From contig NZ_PPFE01000002.1 in assembly GCF_002917925.1 (NCBI RefSeq), positions 62,001-126,000 of the forward strand: a stretch of 64,000 bases of DNA. Reading direction: 5' to 3'. This stretch comes from Roseovarius confluentis (GTDB lineage Bacteria; Pseudomonadota; Alphaproteobacteria; Rhodobacterales; Rhodobacteraceae). The notes below the pieces were generated by a model. It saw only the letters and a list, made by a program, of their open reading frames with translations, did no database searches and was not told the origin of the DNA. Position numbers and translations under genes: made by a program. Below, one piece after another: positions 19,801-27,786 of this stretch. Every line of letters begins with the position of its first letter. Position 1 is the first letter of the stretch.

Positions 19801-20146
19801 TCGAGCCGATATAGCCGAACCCCGCACCGCGAGTCAGCAGGTCGATGTCCACACCGTATCGCGCGCCGTAATAGCTGATCGGCAGGCAGGTCAGGAACAG
19901 GATCAGCCCCGCCAGCATGATCGCGATGATAGCCGCGTCGAAGCCGTAGATCAGCGTCAGCGCCCCGCCGATCGCCTCCAGTGCCAGGAACGAGATTGAG
20001 CCGAGCGCGGTGTTGGCCACGCGTCCATAGCTCCAGCGCCGCGCACGCCGCGCGGTATAGCGCAGGGCGAAGTCCTCCATGGTCTCGTTGGCGACCCAGC
20101 GGTTGTATTTTCGCCGTCCGCCCGTGGCGCTGAATGATATGGCCAT
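16799..20146 (-). CDS. NCS1-type transporter fused to a hybrid sensor histidine kinase
   Basis: About 1115 residues. Residues ~20-475 resemble a purine-cytosine/allantoin permease (NCS1) with about 12 hydrophobic helices (e.g. NTALGSISFLALEAIGG, GAGFGYIGSTITSL). Residues ~499-536 form a cluster of nine cysteines (CCVCEYRF, DCPFYAGPICSLCC, CRDSC) that could bind metal or an Fe-S cluster. Two further helices lie at ~565-620. The kinase core follows: phospho-His ~676 (GISHELRTPLNAIYGY), N box (NLLSNAINYTP), DTGTGIEEG and GGSGLGLTI. A receiver domain has Asp ~964 (FVLDIDMPGM), and the C-terminal ~90 residues may be an Hpt-like helical domain. I used the ATG at 20146; a GTG sits one codon earlier. 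It is divergent from an amide-type ABC operon, which points to sensing amides or related N-compounds. Confidence 0.9.
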   Translation of the reverse strand: MAISFSATGGRRKYNRWVANETMEDFALRYTARRARRWSYGRVANTALGSISFLALEAIGGALTLIYGFDAAIIAIMLAGLILFLTCLPISYYGARYGVDIDLLTRGAGFGYIGSTITSLIYATFTFIFFALEAAILAFALDFCFGVPLGIGYLVSAVVVIPLVVNGFSKISTFQTWTQPFWVVLHILPFALLAYSGVDLGTWTQFTGQRGGDGPTIMMIGAAMGVVLSLIAQIGEQVDFLRFLREPRTPAERRKWWLALLAAGPGWTVLGVAKMLAGSFLLVLAIDAAVPPRDATDPTKMYFTAFDQVITLPFVALALTGAFVILSQLKINVTNAYAGSIAWSNFFSRITHSHPGRVIWLVFNVSIALMLMELGVFHVIESILGLYSHVALAWIGALTADLVVNKPLGLSPKGIEFRRAHLYDINPVGTGAMLAAVLVSILVLLGGAGTILQPFSALIALATAFVVAPLIAWGTGGKYYIARPDTAPQPTTPEGAQTCCVCEYRFDREDMTDCPFYAGPICSLCCTLDASCRDSCKPHATLGAMWMSALRRTLPQRAIDLLTARLSVFFMATAVPSSVVAGLLLLIRARAQSEQLDAVLTIIFCTLLVVNGIVVWTLILFRESHHKARDEAEFQTQRLLREIRAHDRTDAALQAAKEKAEAANLAKTRYMAGISHELRTPLNAIYGYAQLLEQDRDMPAGRREAVLAIRRGSEHLAALIENLLDISKIEAGRLEIYRDRINLPELLRQIAAVFKRQAREKGLDFGIQTSGNPPEWIEFDEKRLRQIIINLLSNAINYTPQGTVTLHLHYRNEVARIEVSDTGTGIEEGNLERIWKPFERFSTSSPGGSGLGLTITRLLVDILGGEITVDSVPGEGTTFSVRLMLPSLRESAIPSAAWNMQERAMAVGYVGVRKTVMVVDDDMNHLRLLEATLKPLGFLVQAMPCGEDALKALEDVTPDLFVLDIDMPGMTGWELAQALRDRPAYRSTPIMMVTGHALEARQSIDREQLYDAFIVKPYSLSDFLARMAGLLKVELTTEAPETEAGPAAGIPDDALARMIRLAEIGHAAGIARELDAMTAGTGPESGQVARVRRHLEVFDLPGIARILKEMMQDAA

Positions 20147-20310
20147 CACCTATCCAGTTTTCGCATTTCGAACCCGGGCGTTCTGATACACACGATGGTG
20201 TCCCCGAGCCGGCCCGTTCCTGCCGCAGACATCCCGCGCGTTCGCTTGCGCGTCTTCCCGGTACAGGCCCGATCTCGGGTGCCATACTGCCGGGTAAAAA
20301 CACCTAACCA

Positions 20311-20330
20311 TATACGTCATTCGACGTATA
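20311..20330. promoter_or_regulatory. Perfect 8-4-8 palindrome in the divergent promoter region
   Basis: TATACGTC-ATTC-GACGTATA is an exact inverted repeat. It lies 85 bp before the ABC substrate-binding gene and 165 bp before the transporter-kinase gene, inside an otherwise gene-free 269-bp gap (20147-20415). LuxR/FixJ-type regulators commonly bind such dyads, so the response regulator at 15889-16809 is the first candidate. Confidence 0.6.
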
Positions 20331-20415
20331 CTGCATCGCAGCAATCCCTGCCAGCTTGTCCTCCAGAGGCACACTCGTCCCGTCTCACCGACTGTTGCAC
20401 TGACAAGGAGGCACT

Positions 20416-21687
20416 ATGTCTGACAGCAAAAAATCAACCGGAATCAATAACCTCAGCCGCCGCGCCGTGCTCGCGGGCGGGGCAGCGCTTTCGGCGTCTC
20501 TGTTCGCGCCGAAAATGCTGCGAGCGCAAGATTACCCGACTGCGGAAATTAACACCACCGGTCTGGCCGTCACCGACGATACCGTGACCTGCGGTATCCT
20601 GCACTCGGTCACAGGCACGATGGCGATCTCGGAAACCGGCTCGGTTCAAGCCGAGAAGCTGGCGATCGAGCAGATCAACGCGCAGGGGGGGATCCTGGGC
20701 CGCAAGATCGAGTACATCCAGGAAGACGGCGCATCCGATTGGCCTACCTTCGCCGAAAAGGCGCGCAAGCTACTGGTGCAGGACAAGGTCGCTTCGGTCA
20801 TGGGCTGCTGGACCTCGGCCAGCCGAAAGGCTGTGCTGCCGGTCTTCGAACAGAACAACGGCTTCCTCTACTATCCCACCTTCTACGAAGGCCTCGAGGA
20901 AAGCCCGAACGTCATCTACACCGGCCAGGAAGCCACGCAGCAGATCATCGCGGGCCTCAACTGGGTGAACCAGACCAAGGGCGCCAAGTCGTTCTACCTG
21001 CTTGGGTCCGACTACATCTGGCCGCGCACCTCGAACAAGATCGCGCGCAAGCATATCGAGAACTTCATGGAGGGCTGCGAGGTCGTGGGCGAAGAGTATT
21101 ATCCGCTCGGCCACACCCAGTTCAACTCGGTCATCAACAAGATCCGTCTGCGCAAGCCCGACGTGATCTATGCCATCGTCGTGGGCGGCTCGAACGTGGC
21201 CTTCTACAAACAGCTCAAGGCCGCGGGCATCGACCCGGCCGAGGAAAGCCCGATCGTCCTGACCATCTCGGTCACCGAGGACGAGATCCGCGGCATCGGC
21301 GGCGAGAACATCGACGGCGCCTATGCCTGCATGAAGTATTTCCAGAGCCTCGAGAACGAGAACAACCAGGAATTCGTTTCGGCCTTCAAGGAAATGTGGG
21401 GCGAGGACATCGTCATCGGCGATGTGACGCAGGCGGCCTATCTTGGTCCGTGGCTGTGGAAGGCGGCGGTCGAAAAGGCCGGCTCATTTGACGTCGACAA
21501 GGTGCGTGAGGCCAGCCCGGGCATCGAGCTTCAGACGGCGCCGGAGGGCTATGTCAAGGTCCACGAAAACCACCATCTGTGGTCCAAGACACGGGTTGGC
21601 CGCGCAAAGACGGACGGCCAGTACGATGTGGTTTACGAGACCGCCGACCTCGTCGAGCCCGATCCCTTCCCAGAAGGCTACCAGTAA
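20416..21687 (+). CDS. Urea/short-chain-amide ABC transporter substrate-binding protein
   Basis: 423 residues. A twin-arginine signal (LSRRAVLAGGAALSASLFAPK) indicates export by Tat. The mature part is a UrtA/FmdD/AmiC-type periplasmic binding protein: VTCGILHSVTGTMAISETGSVQ, EQINAQGGILGRKIEYIQEDGASDWPTFAEKARKLL, GCWTSASRKAVLPVFE, NGFLYYPTFYEGLEESPN. AAGGAGG lies just before the start. It heads an operon with two permeases, two ATPases, a formamidase and FmdB, so the ligand is more likely formamide or another short amide than urea, although UrtA-like urea binding is not excluded. Confidence 0.9.
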   Translation: MSDSKKSTGINNLSRRAVLAGGAALSASLFAPKMLRAQDYPTAEINTTGLAVTDDTVTCGILHSVTGTMAISETGSVQAEKLAIEQINAQGGILGRKIEYIQEDGASDWPTFAEKARKLLVQDKVASVMGCWTSASRKAVLPVFEQNNGFLYYPTFYEGLEESPNVIYTGQEATQQIIAGLNWVNQTKGAKSFYLLGSDYIWPRTSNKIARKHIENFMEGCEVVGEEYYPLGHTQFNSVINKIRLRKPDVIYAIVVGGSNVAFYKQLKAAGIDPAEESPIVLTISVTEDEIRGIGGENIDGAYACMKYFQSLENENNQEFVSAFKEMWGEDIVIGDVTQAAYLGPWLWKAAVEKAGSFDVDKVREASPGIELQTAPEGYVKVHENHHLWSKTRVGRAKTDGQYDVVYETADLVEPDPFPEGYQ

Positions 21688-21777
21688 GCGCTGACCGCGC
21701 CCGGCCCGAATGCGTAACCGGGCCGAGCGCGAACTGCGCTCCGCCTGCGCCGCGTGCCCGAAATGCGCGGCGCAGGC
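21688..21777 (+). promoter_or_regulatory. Two tandem hairpins between binding-protein and permease genes
   Basis: The first (21688-21730) pairs GCGCT/AGCGC outside and CGGCCCG/CGGGCCG inside. The second (21743-21777) is a perfect 12-bp stem GCCTGCGCCGCG / CGCGGCGCAGGC with an 11-base loop. No T-run follows. In ABC operons such intercistronic hairpins often stabilise the binding-protein message and lower permease expression; that role is inferred here. Confidence 0.6.
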
Positions 21778-21826
21778 ATGACCTCCTGCGATCTGCTGCC
21801 CACTTCCAGAAACGGAAAGACGTTCC

Positions 21827-22753
21827 ATGTTCTCAGACTATTCCATGAGCGAGCTGACCGCGATCTTTGCCATGCAGGGATTTGCCGGTCTCATCTTGTT
21901 TTCGGTCTTCGTCCTCATGGCGCTCGGCCTTGCGATCATCTTCGGCCAGATGGGCGTCATCAACATGGCGCATGGCGAATTTATGATCCTCGGTGCCTAC
22001 GTGACGTACCTGATGTCGAACCTTTTTGCCGATTACATGCCGGCGCTGTTCAGCATCTATTTCTTCATCGCAATGATCTTCGCGTTCATCGCGTCCGGCG
22101 CGCTGGGGATGCTGGTGGAATGGGCACTCATACGTCACCTCTACAAGCGTCCGCTCGACACGCTGCTGGCCACCTGGGGGCTCAGCCTGATTTTACAACA
22201 GCTTTACCGCACTGTGTTCGGCGCGCGTGAGGTGGGTGTCACCATTCCCGATTGGATGATGGGTTCTCTGCCGCTCACGGACCTGATCGAGGTGCCGATC
22301 AACGGCATCTTCGTGATGGTGCTCGCGGTCGGCATATCGGTCGGCGTCTACGTCATGCTCTACCGCTCGGGCTGGGGCAAGCAGGTGCGCGCGATCAATA
22401 ACAATCGTCAGATGGCCGATGCCGTGGGCATCAACACCGCCTGGACAGACCGCATGACCTTTGCCATCGGCTGCGGCGTGGCGGGGGTGGCAGGTTCGGC
22501 CTTCACCATGATCGGCTCTACCGGGCCGACGGCGGGACAGCTTTATATCGTCGACACCTTCCTCGTGGTCGTGTTCGGCGGTGCGGGCAGCCTTCTGGGC
22601 ACCATCGCCAGCGCCTTCTCGATCAGCCAGGCACAGTCGATCATGGAGTTCTTCATCTCCGGTTCGATGGCCAAGGTCCTCACTCTCCTGACCGTGGTCG
22701 GCATCCTGATGCTGCGCCCGCAGGGTCTCTTCTCCCTGAAACTGCGCAAGTAA
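21827..22753 (+). CDS. ABC transporter permease, UrtB/LivH type
   Basis: 308 residues with about eight hydrophobic segments. Typical LivH/UrtB features are ALGLAIIFGQMGVINMAHGEFMILGAY near the N-terminus, RHLYKRPLDTLLATWGLSLILQQ, AINNNRQMADAVGINT in the cytoplasmic loop, and VVFGGAGSLLGT. It is one half of the inner-membrane channel with the next gene. Another ATG at 21845 would shorten it by six residues. Confidence 0.93.
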   Translation: MFSDYSMSELTAIFAMQGFAGLILFSVFVLMALGLAIIFGQMGVINMAHGEFMILGAYVTYLMSNLFADYMPALFSIYFFIAMIFAFIASGALGMLVEWALIRHLYKRPLDTLLATWGLSLILQQLYRTVFGAREVGVTIPDWMMGSLPLTDLIEVPINGIFVMVLAVGISVGVYVMLYRSGWGKQVRAINNNRQMADAVGINTAWTDRMTFAIGCGVAGVAGSAFTMIGSTGPTAGQLYIVDTFLVVVFGGAGSLLGTIASAFSISQAQSIMEFFISGSMAKVLTLLTVVGILMLRPQGLFSLKLRK

Positions 22754-22766
22754 GCCGGAGGCACCC

Positions 22767-23921
22767 ATGCAACCCATGCCGATCAAACACCCCTTCCTGA
22801 CCCGGCGCGACATTGTCGGCTATGCGATCCTCGCAGCGGTCATCTTCGTCGCCTTCCCGCTGCTGCTGGAACCCTTCCGCCTCAACCTCTTCGGCAAGTA
22901 CCTGACCTATGCCTTCGTCGCGGTCGGTCTCGTACTCTGCTGGGGCGTAGGGGGTATCCTCAGCCTGGGGCAGGGTATCTTCTTCGGGCTGGGCGGCTAC
23001 TGCATGGCCATGTTCCTCAAGCTCGAGGCGTCCACGCCGGAAAACACCTCGATCCAGTCGACGCCGGGCATCCCCGATTTCATGGACTGGAACCAGCTGA
23101 CCGCGCTGCCGTGGTGGTGGGAGCCGTTCAACTCGCTCTTCTTCACGCTCATCGCGGTGGTGATCGTGCCGGTGGCCTTTGCCTTCATCATCGGGGTGGC
23201 CATGTTCCGCCGCCGCGTGGGGGGCGTCTACTTTGCCATCATCACCCAGGCCATCGCGGCAATCCTGACGATCCTGATCATCGGCCAGCAGGGCTTTACC
23301 GGCGGCGTCAACGGAATCACCGACCTGCGCACCTTCAACGGCTGGGATATCCGCACCAACGACGCCAAGACGCTGCTTTACTTCGTCAACGGCGCGTTGC
23401 TCTTTGCGGTGCTGCTGATCGCGCAGTTCGTCCGCAAGTCCAAGCTGGGCCGCCTTCTGATCGCCATGCGCGACCAGGAAGATCGTGTTCGGTTCTCGGG
23501 TTATGACGTGGCCAACTTCAAAATCTTCGTCTTCTGCCTCGGGGCAGGTTTCGCCGCCATCGGCGGGGCGATGTTTACGCTGCAGGTGGGCTTCATGTCC
23601 CCGACCTTCGTGGGCATCGTGCCCTCGATCGAGATGGTGATCTACGCCGCCGTCGGCGGTCGGCTTTCGATCATCGGTGCGGTCTACGGCACGCTTCTGG
23701 TGAATTACGCCAAGACCACATTTTCCGAAAGCTTCCCGGAACTCTGGCTTTTCGGTCTGGGCGCGCTCTTCATCGCGGTTGTGATGGCCTTCCCGAACGG
23801 CCTCGCCGGTCTCTGGGCCGATCATGTCGAACCGCGGCTGAAATCGCTCTGGCCGCGCGGTGATGCAAAACACCCCGCATCCACGAGCCCGGCCACGACC
23901 GAAGAAACCCCGGCGGAATGA
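22767..23921 (+). CDS. ABC transporter permease, UrtC/LivM type
   Basis: 384 residues with about nine or ten membrane segments. Signature regions: LCWGVGGILSLGQGIFFGLGGYCMAMFLKLE, RRRVGGVYFAIITQAIAAIL, GGVNGITDL, LLIAMRDQEDRVRFSGYDVANFKIFVF and AVGGRLSIIGAVYG. Pairs with the upstream permease. ATG has GGAGG 6 bp upstream. The Thr/Pro-rich C-terminal tail is short and polar. Confidence 0.93.
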   Translation: MQPMPIKHPFLTRRDIVGYAILAAVIFVAFPLLLEPFRLNLFGKYLTYAFVAVGLVLCWGVGGILSLGQGIFFGLGGYCMAMFLKLEASTPENTSIQSTPGIPDFMDWNQLTALPWWWEPFNSLFFTLIAVVIVPVAFAFIIGVAMFRRRVGGVYFAIITQAIAAILTILIIGQQGFTGGVNGITDLRTFNGWDIRTNDAKTLLYFVNGALLFAVLLIAQFVRKSKLGRLLIAMRDQEDRVRFSGYDVANFKIFVFCLGAGFAAIGGAMFTLQVGFMSPTFVGIVPSIEMVIYAAVGGRLSIIGAVYGTLLVNYAKTTFSESFPELWLFGLGALFIAVVMAFPNGLAGLWADHVEPRLKSLWPRGDAKHPASTSPATTEETPAE

Positions 23922-23930
23922 GGTTAGGAT

Positions 23931-24683
23931 ATGCTGGATTACGATAACCAGAACTTCGTGCTGATGGTCGAGGACCTCACGGTGTCCTTCGACGGGTTCA
24001 AGGCGGTCAACGACCTCAGCTTCTATGTCGAACCCAACGAGTGCCGGGTGATCATCGGCCCGAACGGGGCGGGCAAGACCACCGTGCTCGATCTCATCTG
24101 CGGGCGCACCCGCGCCACATCGGGCTCGGTCGCCTTCAAGGGCAAGGACCTGCTGAAGATGCGCGAGGACCAGATCGTGCATGCCGGGGTAGGACGCAAG
24201 TTCCAGACGCCGTCGGTCTACGAGGATCTGACTGTCTTTGCCAATCTCGAGCTCAGCTATCCCAAGGGCCACGGTGTCTTCGGCGCGCTGTTCTTCAAGC
24301 GCGACCAGGCCGTACGCGACCGGATCGCAGAAATCGCCGAGATGATCTTTCTCAGCGATCACCTGACCCAGAAGGCCGCGTTTCTCAGCCACGGTCAGAA
24401 ACAATGGCTCGAGATCGGGATGCTGTTGATCCAAGATCCGGAGCTTTTGATGCTGGACGAACCCGTTGCGGGCATGTCGGTGGCCGAGCGTCGCAAGACC
24501 GCGGAACTCCTGAACCGGATCATCGCCGACCGCTCTGTCATCGTGATCGAGCACGACATGGGCTTCGTCGCCGACATCGCCACCCGCGTGACCGTCCTGC
24601 ATCAGGGCAAGGTCCTGTCAGAAGGCTCGATGGAACATGTGCAGGCCGACCCCAAGGTCGTCGAAGTCTACCTCGGACATTGA
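23931..24683 (+). CDS. ABC transporter ATP-binding protein, UrtD type
   Basis: 250 residues. Walker A IGPNGAGKTT, signature region FLSHGQKQWLEIGMLL (the UrtD-like variant SHGQKQ), Walker B LLMLDEPVAG and the switch His in VIVIEHDMGFV. The SHGQKQWLEIGM form is characteristic of UrtD/FmdE-type ATPases and separates them from the LivG branch. It lies 9 bp after the permease gene. Confidence 0.94.
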   Translation: MLDYDNQNFVLMVEDLTVSFDGFKAVNDLSFYVEPNECRVIIGPNGAGKTTVLDLICGRTRATSGSVAFKGKDLLKMREDQIVHAGVGRKFQTPSVYEDLTVFANLELSYPKGHGVFGALFFKRDQAVRDRIAEIAEMIFLSDHLTQKAAFLSHGQKQWLEIGMLLIQDPELLMLDEPVAGMSVAERRKTAELLNRIIADRSVIVIEHDMGFVADIATRVTVLHQGKVLSEGSMEHVQADPKVVEVYLGH

Positions 24684-24694
24684 AAGGACCTCCG

Positions 24695-25384
24695 ATGTTG
24701 AACGTCAAGGAATTGCGATCCGCCTACGGGCAAAGCGAGGTGCTGCACGGGCTGGACCTTAATGTGAAGCCTGGAGAGATCGTCGCCATCATGGGCCGCA
24801 ACGGCATGGGCAAGACCACGCTGATGAAAACGCTGATGGGCATCATGCCATCAACATCCGGCGCCGTCAGTGTCGAGGGCGCAGAGGTGACGGACCTCAA
24901 GCCGCACCAGCGCGTCAAGAACGGCATCGCCTACGTACCGCAGGGCCGGATGATCTTTTCGTCGATGACCGTGAAGGAGAACGTCGAGACGGGCCTTACG
25001 TCCACCGGAGAGAAATCCGTGCCAGAGGACATCTACGAACTCTTTCCGGTGCTGTTGGAAATGAAGTCGCGCCGTGGCGGCAACCTGTCCGGCGGCCAGC
25101 AACAGCAGCTCGCCATCGCCCGGGCGCTCGCGTCCAAGCCCAAGGTACTGCTGCTCGATGAACCGACCGAGGGCATCCAGCCGTCGATCATCCGCGAAAT
25201 GGCCCGCACCCTGCGCCGCATTCGCGACGAAAAAGGACTGTCCATCATCGTCTCCGAACAGGTCCTGACCTTCGCGCTCGAAGTGGCGGACCGGGTCGTC
25301 GTTCTGGAGAACGGCACTTTCGTCCATGACAGCCCGCGCGAGGGCATCGACGAGGCGAAAGTCTCGAAATTCCTATCCGTCTGA
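24695..25384 (+). CDS. ABC transporter ATP-binding protein, UrtE type
   Basis: 229 residues. Walker A MGRNGMGKTTLMKTLMG, signature NLSGGQQQQLAIARAL, Walker B VLLLDEPTEGIQPSII, then IVSEQVLTFALEVADRVVVLENG. The MGRNGMGKTT and TEGIQPSI wording is typical of UrtE/FmdF. It is the second ATPase of the importer and lies 11 bp after the first. Confidence 0.94.
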   Translation: MLNVKELRSAYGQSEVLHGLDLNVKPGEIVAIMGRNGMGKTTLMKTLMGIMPSTSGAVSVEGAEVTDLKPHQRVKNGIAYVPQGRMIFSSMTVKENVETGLTSTGEKSVPEDIYELFPVLLEMKSRRGGNLSGGQQQQLAIARALASKPKVLLLDEPTEGIQPSIIREMARTLRRIRDEKGLSIIVSEQVLTFALEVADRVVVLENGTFVHDSPREGIDEAKVSKFLSV

Positions 25385-25406
25385 CCAAAACTGAAGAGAG
25401 GACAAC

Positions 25407-26636
25407 ATGGCAGATACGCTTATCTCGGTCGATCTTTCCGATAGCCCGCACACCAACGAGGCGGTACACAACCGCTGGCACCCGGACATCCCGATCGCCG
25501 TCTGGGTCGAGCCGGGGGACGATTTCAAAATCGAGACCTACGACTGGACCGGCGGCCAGATCAAGAATGATGACGATGCCGCCGACGTGCGCGACGTGGA
25601 ACTGGAACAGGTCCACTACCTCTCCGGTCCCATCGGCGTGAAGGGCGCCGAGCCGGGCGACCTGCTGAAGGTTCACATCCTCGATATCGGCGCCAAGGAA
25701 GAGATGAACTGGGGCTTCAACGGATTCTTTTCGAAACAGAATGGCGGCGGCTTCCTGACCGATCACTTCCCCGAGGCGCAGAAATCCATCTGGGATTTCC
25801 ACGGCATGTTCACCTCGTCGCGTCACGTGCCGGGGGTCAAGTATGCGGGCCTCATCCACCCCGGCCTGATCGGCTGTCTGCCCGACCGCAAGATGCTGGA
25901 TATGTGGAACACCCGTGAAAAGGCACTGGTGGACACCGATCCCGACCGCGTACCGCCCCTTGCCGCTCTGCCCGACACCCAGTCGGCGCATATGGGCAAG
26001 CTGATCGGCGACGAGAAGATGAAAGCGGCCGGCGAGGCCGCCCGCACTGTTCCGCCGCGCGAACATGGCGGCAACTGCGACATCAAGGATCTTTCCCGCG
26101 GCTCGACCTGCTACTTCCCGGTCTATGTTGACGGCGCGGGCCTTTCGATGGGCGACCTGCACTTCAGCCAGGGCGACGGCGAGATCACTTTTTGCGGCGC
26201 GATCGAGATGGCCGGCTGGCTGCATATCCAGGTCGAACTGGTCAAGGGCGGGATGGAGAAGTACGGGATCAAGAACCCGATCTTCAAACCCTCGCCGATC
26301 ACGCCGAAATACGACGACTACCTGATCTTCGAGGGCATCTCCGTCGATGAAAGCGGCGAGCAACATTACCTCGACGTGCACGTCGCCTATCGCCAGGCGT
26401 GTCTCAATGCGATCGAGTACCTTAAGAAGTTCGGCTATACCGGTGCGCAGGCCTACGCGATTCTCGGCACAGCGCCGGTGCAGGGGCATATCTCGGGTGT
26501 GGTGGATATTCCCAACGCCTGTGCCACTCTCTGGCTGCCGAACGAGATCTTCGATTTCGACATCATGCCGGGTTCCGACGGACCGACCAAGCATCTCGAT
26601 GGCTCGGTCGACATCCCGCTGGCTCCAGATCTCTGA
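25407..26636 (+). CDS. fmdA: Formamidase
   Basis: 409 residues, full length for the FmdA/AmdA formamidase-acetamidase family, which releases ammonia from formamide (formate as second product) in the cytoplasm. Family motifs: HNRWHPDIP, GPIGVKGAEPGDLLKVHILD, HPGLIGCLP, REHGGNCDIKDLSRGSTCYFPV, GDLHFSQGDGEITFCGAIEM and DVHVAYRQACLNAIEYL. It follows the amide-type importer by 22 bp, so imported amide would be cleaved directly for nitrogen. Confidence 0.94.
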   Translation: MADTLISVDLSDSPHTNEAVHNRWHPDIPIAVWVEPGDDFKIETYDWTGGQIKNDDDAADVRDVELEQVHYLSGPIGVKGAEPGDLLKVHILDIGAKEEMNWGFNGFFSKQNGGGFLTDHFPEAQKSIWDFHGMFTSSRHVPGVKYAGLIHPGLIGCLPDRKMLDMWNTREKALVDTDPDRVPPLAALPDTQSAHMGKLIGDEKMKAAGEAARTVPPREHGGNCDIKDLSRGSTCYFPVYVDGAGLSMGDLHFSQGDGEITFCGAIEMAGWLHIQVELVKGGMEKYGIKNPIFKPSPITPKYDDYLIFEGISVDESGEQHYLDVHVAYRQACLNAIEYLKKFGYTGAQAYAILGTAPVQGHISGVVDIPNACATLWLPNEIFDFDIMPGSDGPTKHLDGSVDIPLAPDL

Positions 26637-26650
26637 GACCCCGATTGCCA

Positions 26651-26674
26651 GACGGGCCACTGATGTGGCCCGTC
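26651..26674 (+). terminator. 10-bp perfect hairpin between fmdA and fmdB
   Basis: GACGGGCCAC-TGAT-GTGGCCCGTC begins 14 bp after the fmdA stop; GATT/AATC bases extend the pairing on the outside. No T-run follows, so it may be a partial terminator or a message-stabilising hairpin that lets some transcription continue into fmdB. Confidence 0.5.
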
Positions 26675-26697
26675 AATCCAGTTATGCGGAGATTTCA

Positions 26698-27033
26698 ATG
26701 CCTTACTATGACTACAGCTGCCCTGAATGCGGACCCTTCACCGATTTCGCCGCGATGGCGGATTTCGACAAACCTTGCGTCTGCCCCACCTGCGCGGCAT
26801 CCTCGCCCCGCGTTTTGTTGCGCGCCCCAGCCTTTGCCAACATGGACGGAAGTAAGCGTGCCGCCATGGCCACCAACGAACGCAGCCAGCATGTGCCCAA
26901 ATCCAATAGGTCACATGGACCCGGCTGTTCGTGCTGCTCTGCAAGCTCAAAAAAGCTGCCCAGTCGCACACTCCACCGCGCGGACGGTTCCAAGAGTTTC
27001 CCTTCCTCCCGTCCTTGGATGATAAGTCATTGA
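26698..27033 (+). CDS. fmdB: FmdB-family zinc-ribbon protein
   Basis: 111 residues. The N-terminus is the FmdB zinc ribbon: YDYSCPECG and, 16 residues on, CVCPTC. A short polar tail with another Cys cluster (GPGCSCCSAS) follows. In Methylophilus the fmdB gene lies with the formamidase and amide transporter genes and was proposed to regulate them. The same neighbourhood here supports the name. The tail after about residue 70 is low-complexity. Confidence 0.85.
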   Translation: MPYYDYSCPECGPFTDFAAMADFDKPCVCPTCAASSPRVLLRAPAFANMDGSKRAAMATNERSQHVPKSNRSHGPGCSCCSASSKKLPSRTLHRADGSKSFPSSRPWMISH

Positions 27034-27786
27034 CCTGAGCAGCCTGATCTGACTGGTGCGGTTTGATTGTTAGTGCACCGTCAGCCTTGGGTCCATTGGA
27101 ACGATGGTTTCTGGCGCTGGTGCCTCTGTCCGGATGCTCGCAGCATACACCCTGTTCCGAAAATCACGACCCAGCATCGGCACTGGGATGATAATACCGT
27201 TTACGAGCCCGCTGGAACGCCGCAACAAAGAGATCAAGCGGCGCACCAAACGTTGTCGGGATCTTCCCCAACCGAGAGGCCGTCATCCGGCAGATCAACG
27301 GTCCATGAACCGGGGGCTAGGTATGCATCCGTGAGTGGTGCTCCCAGTTCCTCGGGCCGCATCTTGCAGCGCGTATCAATAAATCCTTCTAATCCAGCAA
27401 GTAAATCTTTGAAATATAAATACTTTTACAATCACTTTGTACTTTATAAAATAATCCCTGGTGAAATACAACGTATGATAGAATTTCGTGGCAGAGGACA
27501 ATGCCTACTGTGGCGCGGGGGCTTTGTGCCGCTTCGCCGCATTCCTGACAGGTGAAAATATTAGTTTTTGCAGCCATCCTTAAGAACAGCAAAAAAACCG
27601 TATGTAGCTTGCCCTATAGTCAACCTTTCCCTCGTTTGAAAACGATACGTGCGCTTCCTATTCACGCTCGGGACGAGCAACTAAGCCCAGTGCTAAAGAT
27701 GCCAGTGTTCAGCAAAGCAGAATATCCGATTGCCCAAACTTTGTGCTACGCTGTTTTATACAAGCTCCATTCAACGGTTTTGACAC
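27034..27786. other. AT-richer gene-free stretch
   Basis: About 750 bp between fmdB and the acetyltransferase. The part from about 27370 to 27480 and around 27560-27780 is clearly richer in A and T than the surrounding DNA. I find no gene, RNA or paired inverted repeats that I can support. It may be a decayed insertion or a boundary between ancestral and acquired DNA. Confidence 0.5.

Noticed and set aside
20146-20149. GTG start one codon before the transporter-kinase ATG
   Set aside because: The ATG at 20146 is the more usual start and the difference is one residue.
22680-24602. 640-codon minus-strand open frame opposite the ABC permease and ATPase genes
   Set aside because: Biased, low-complexity His/Asp/Arg composition and full overlap with conserved transporter genes.
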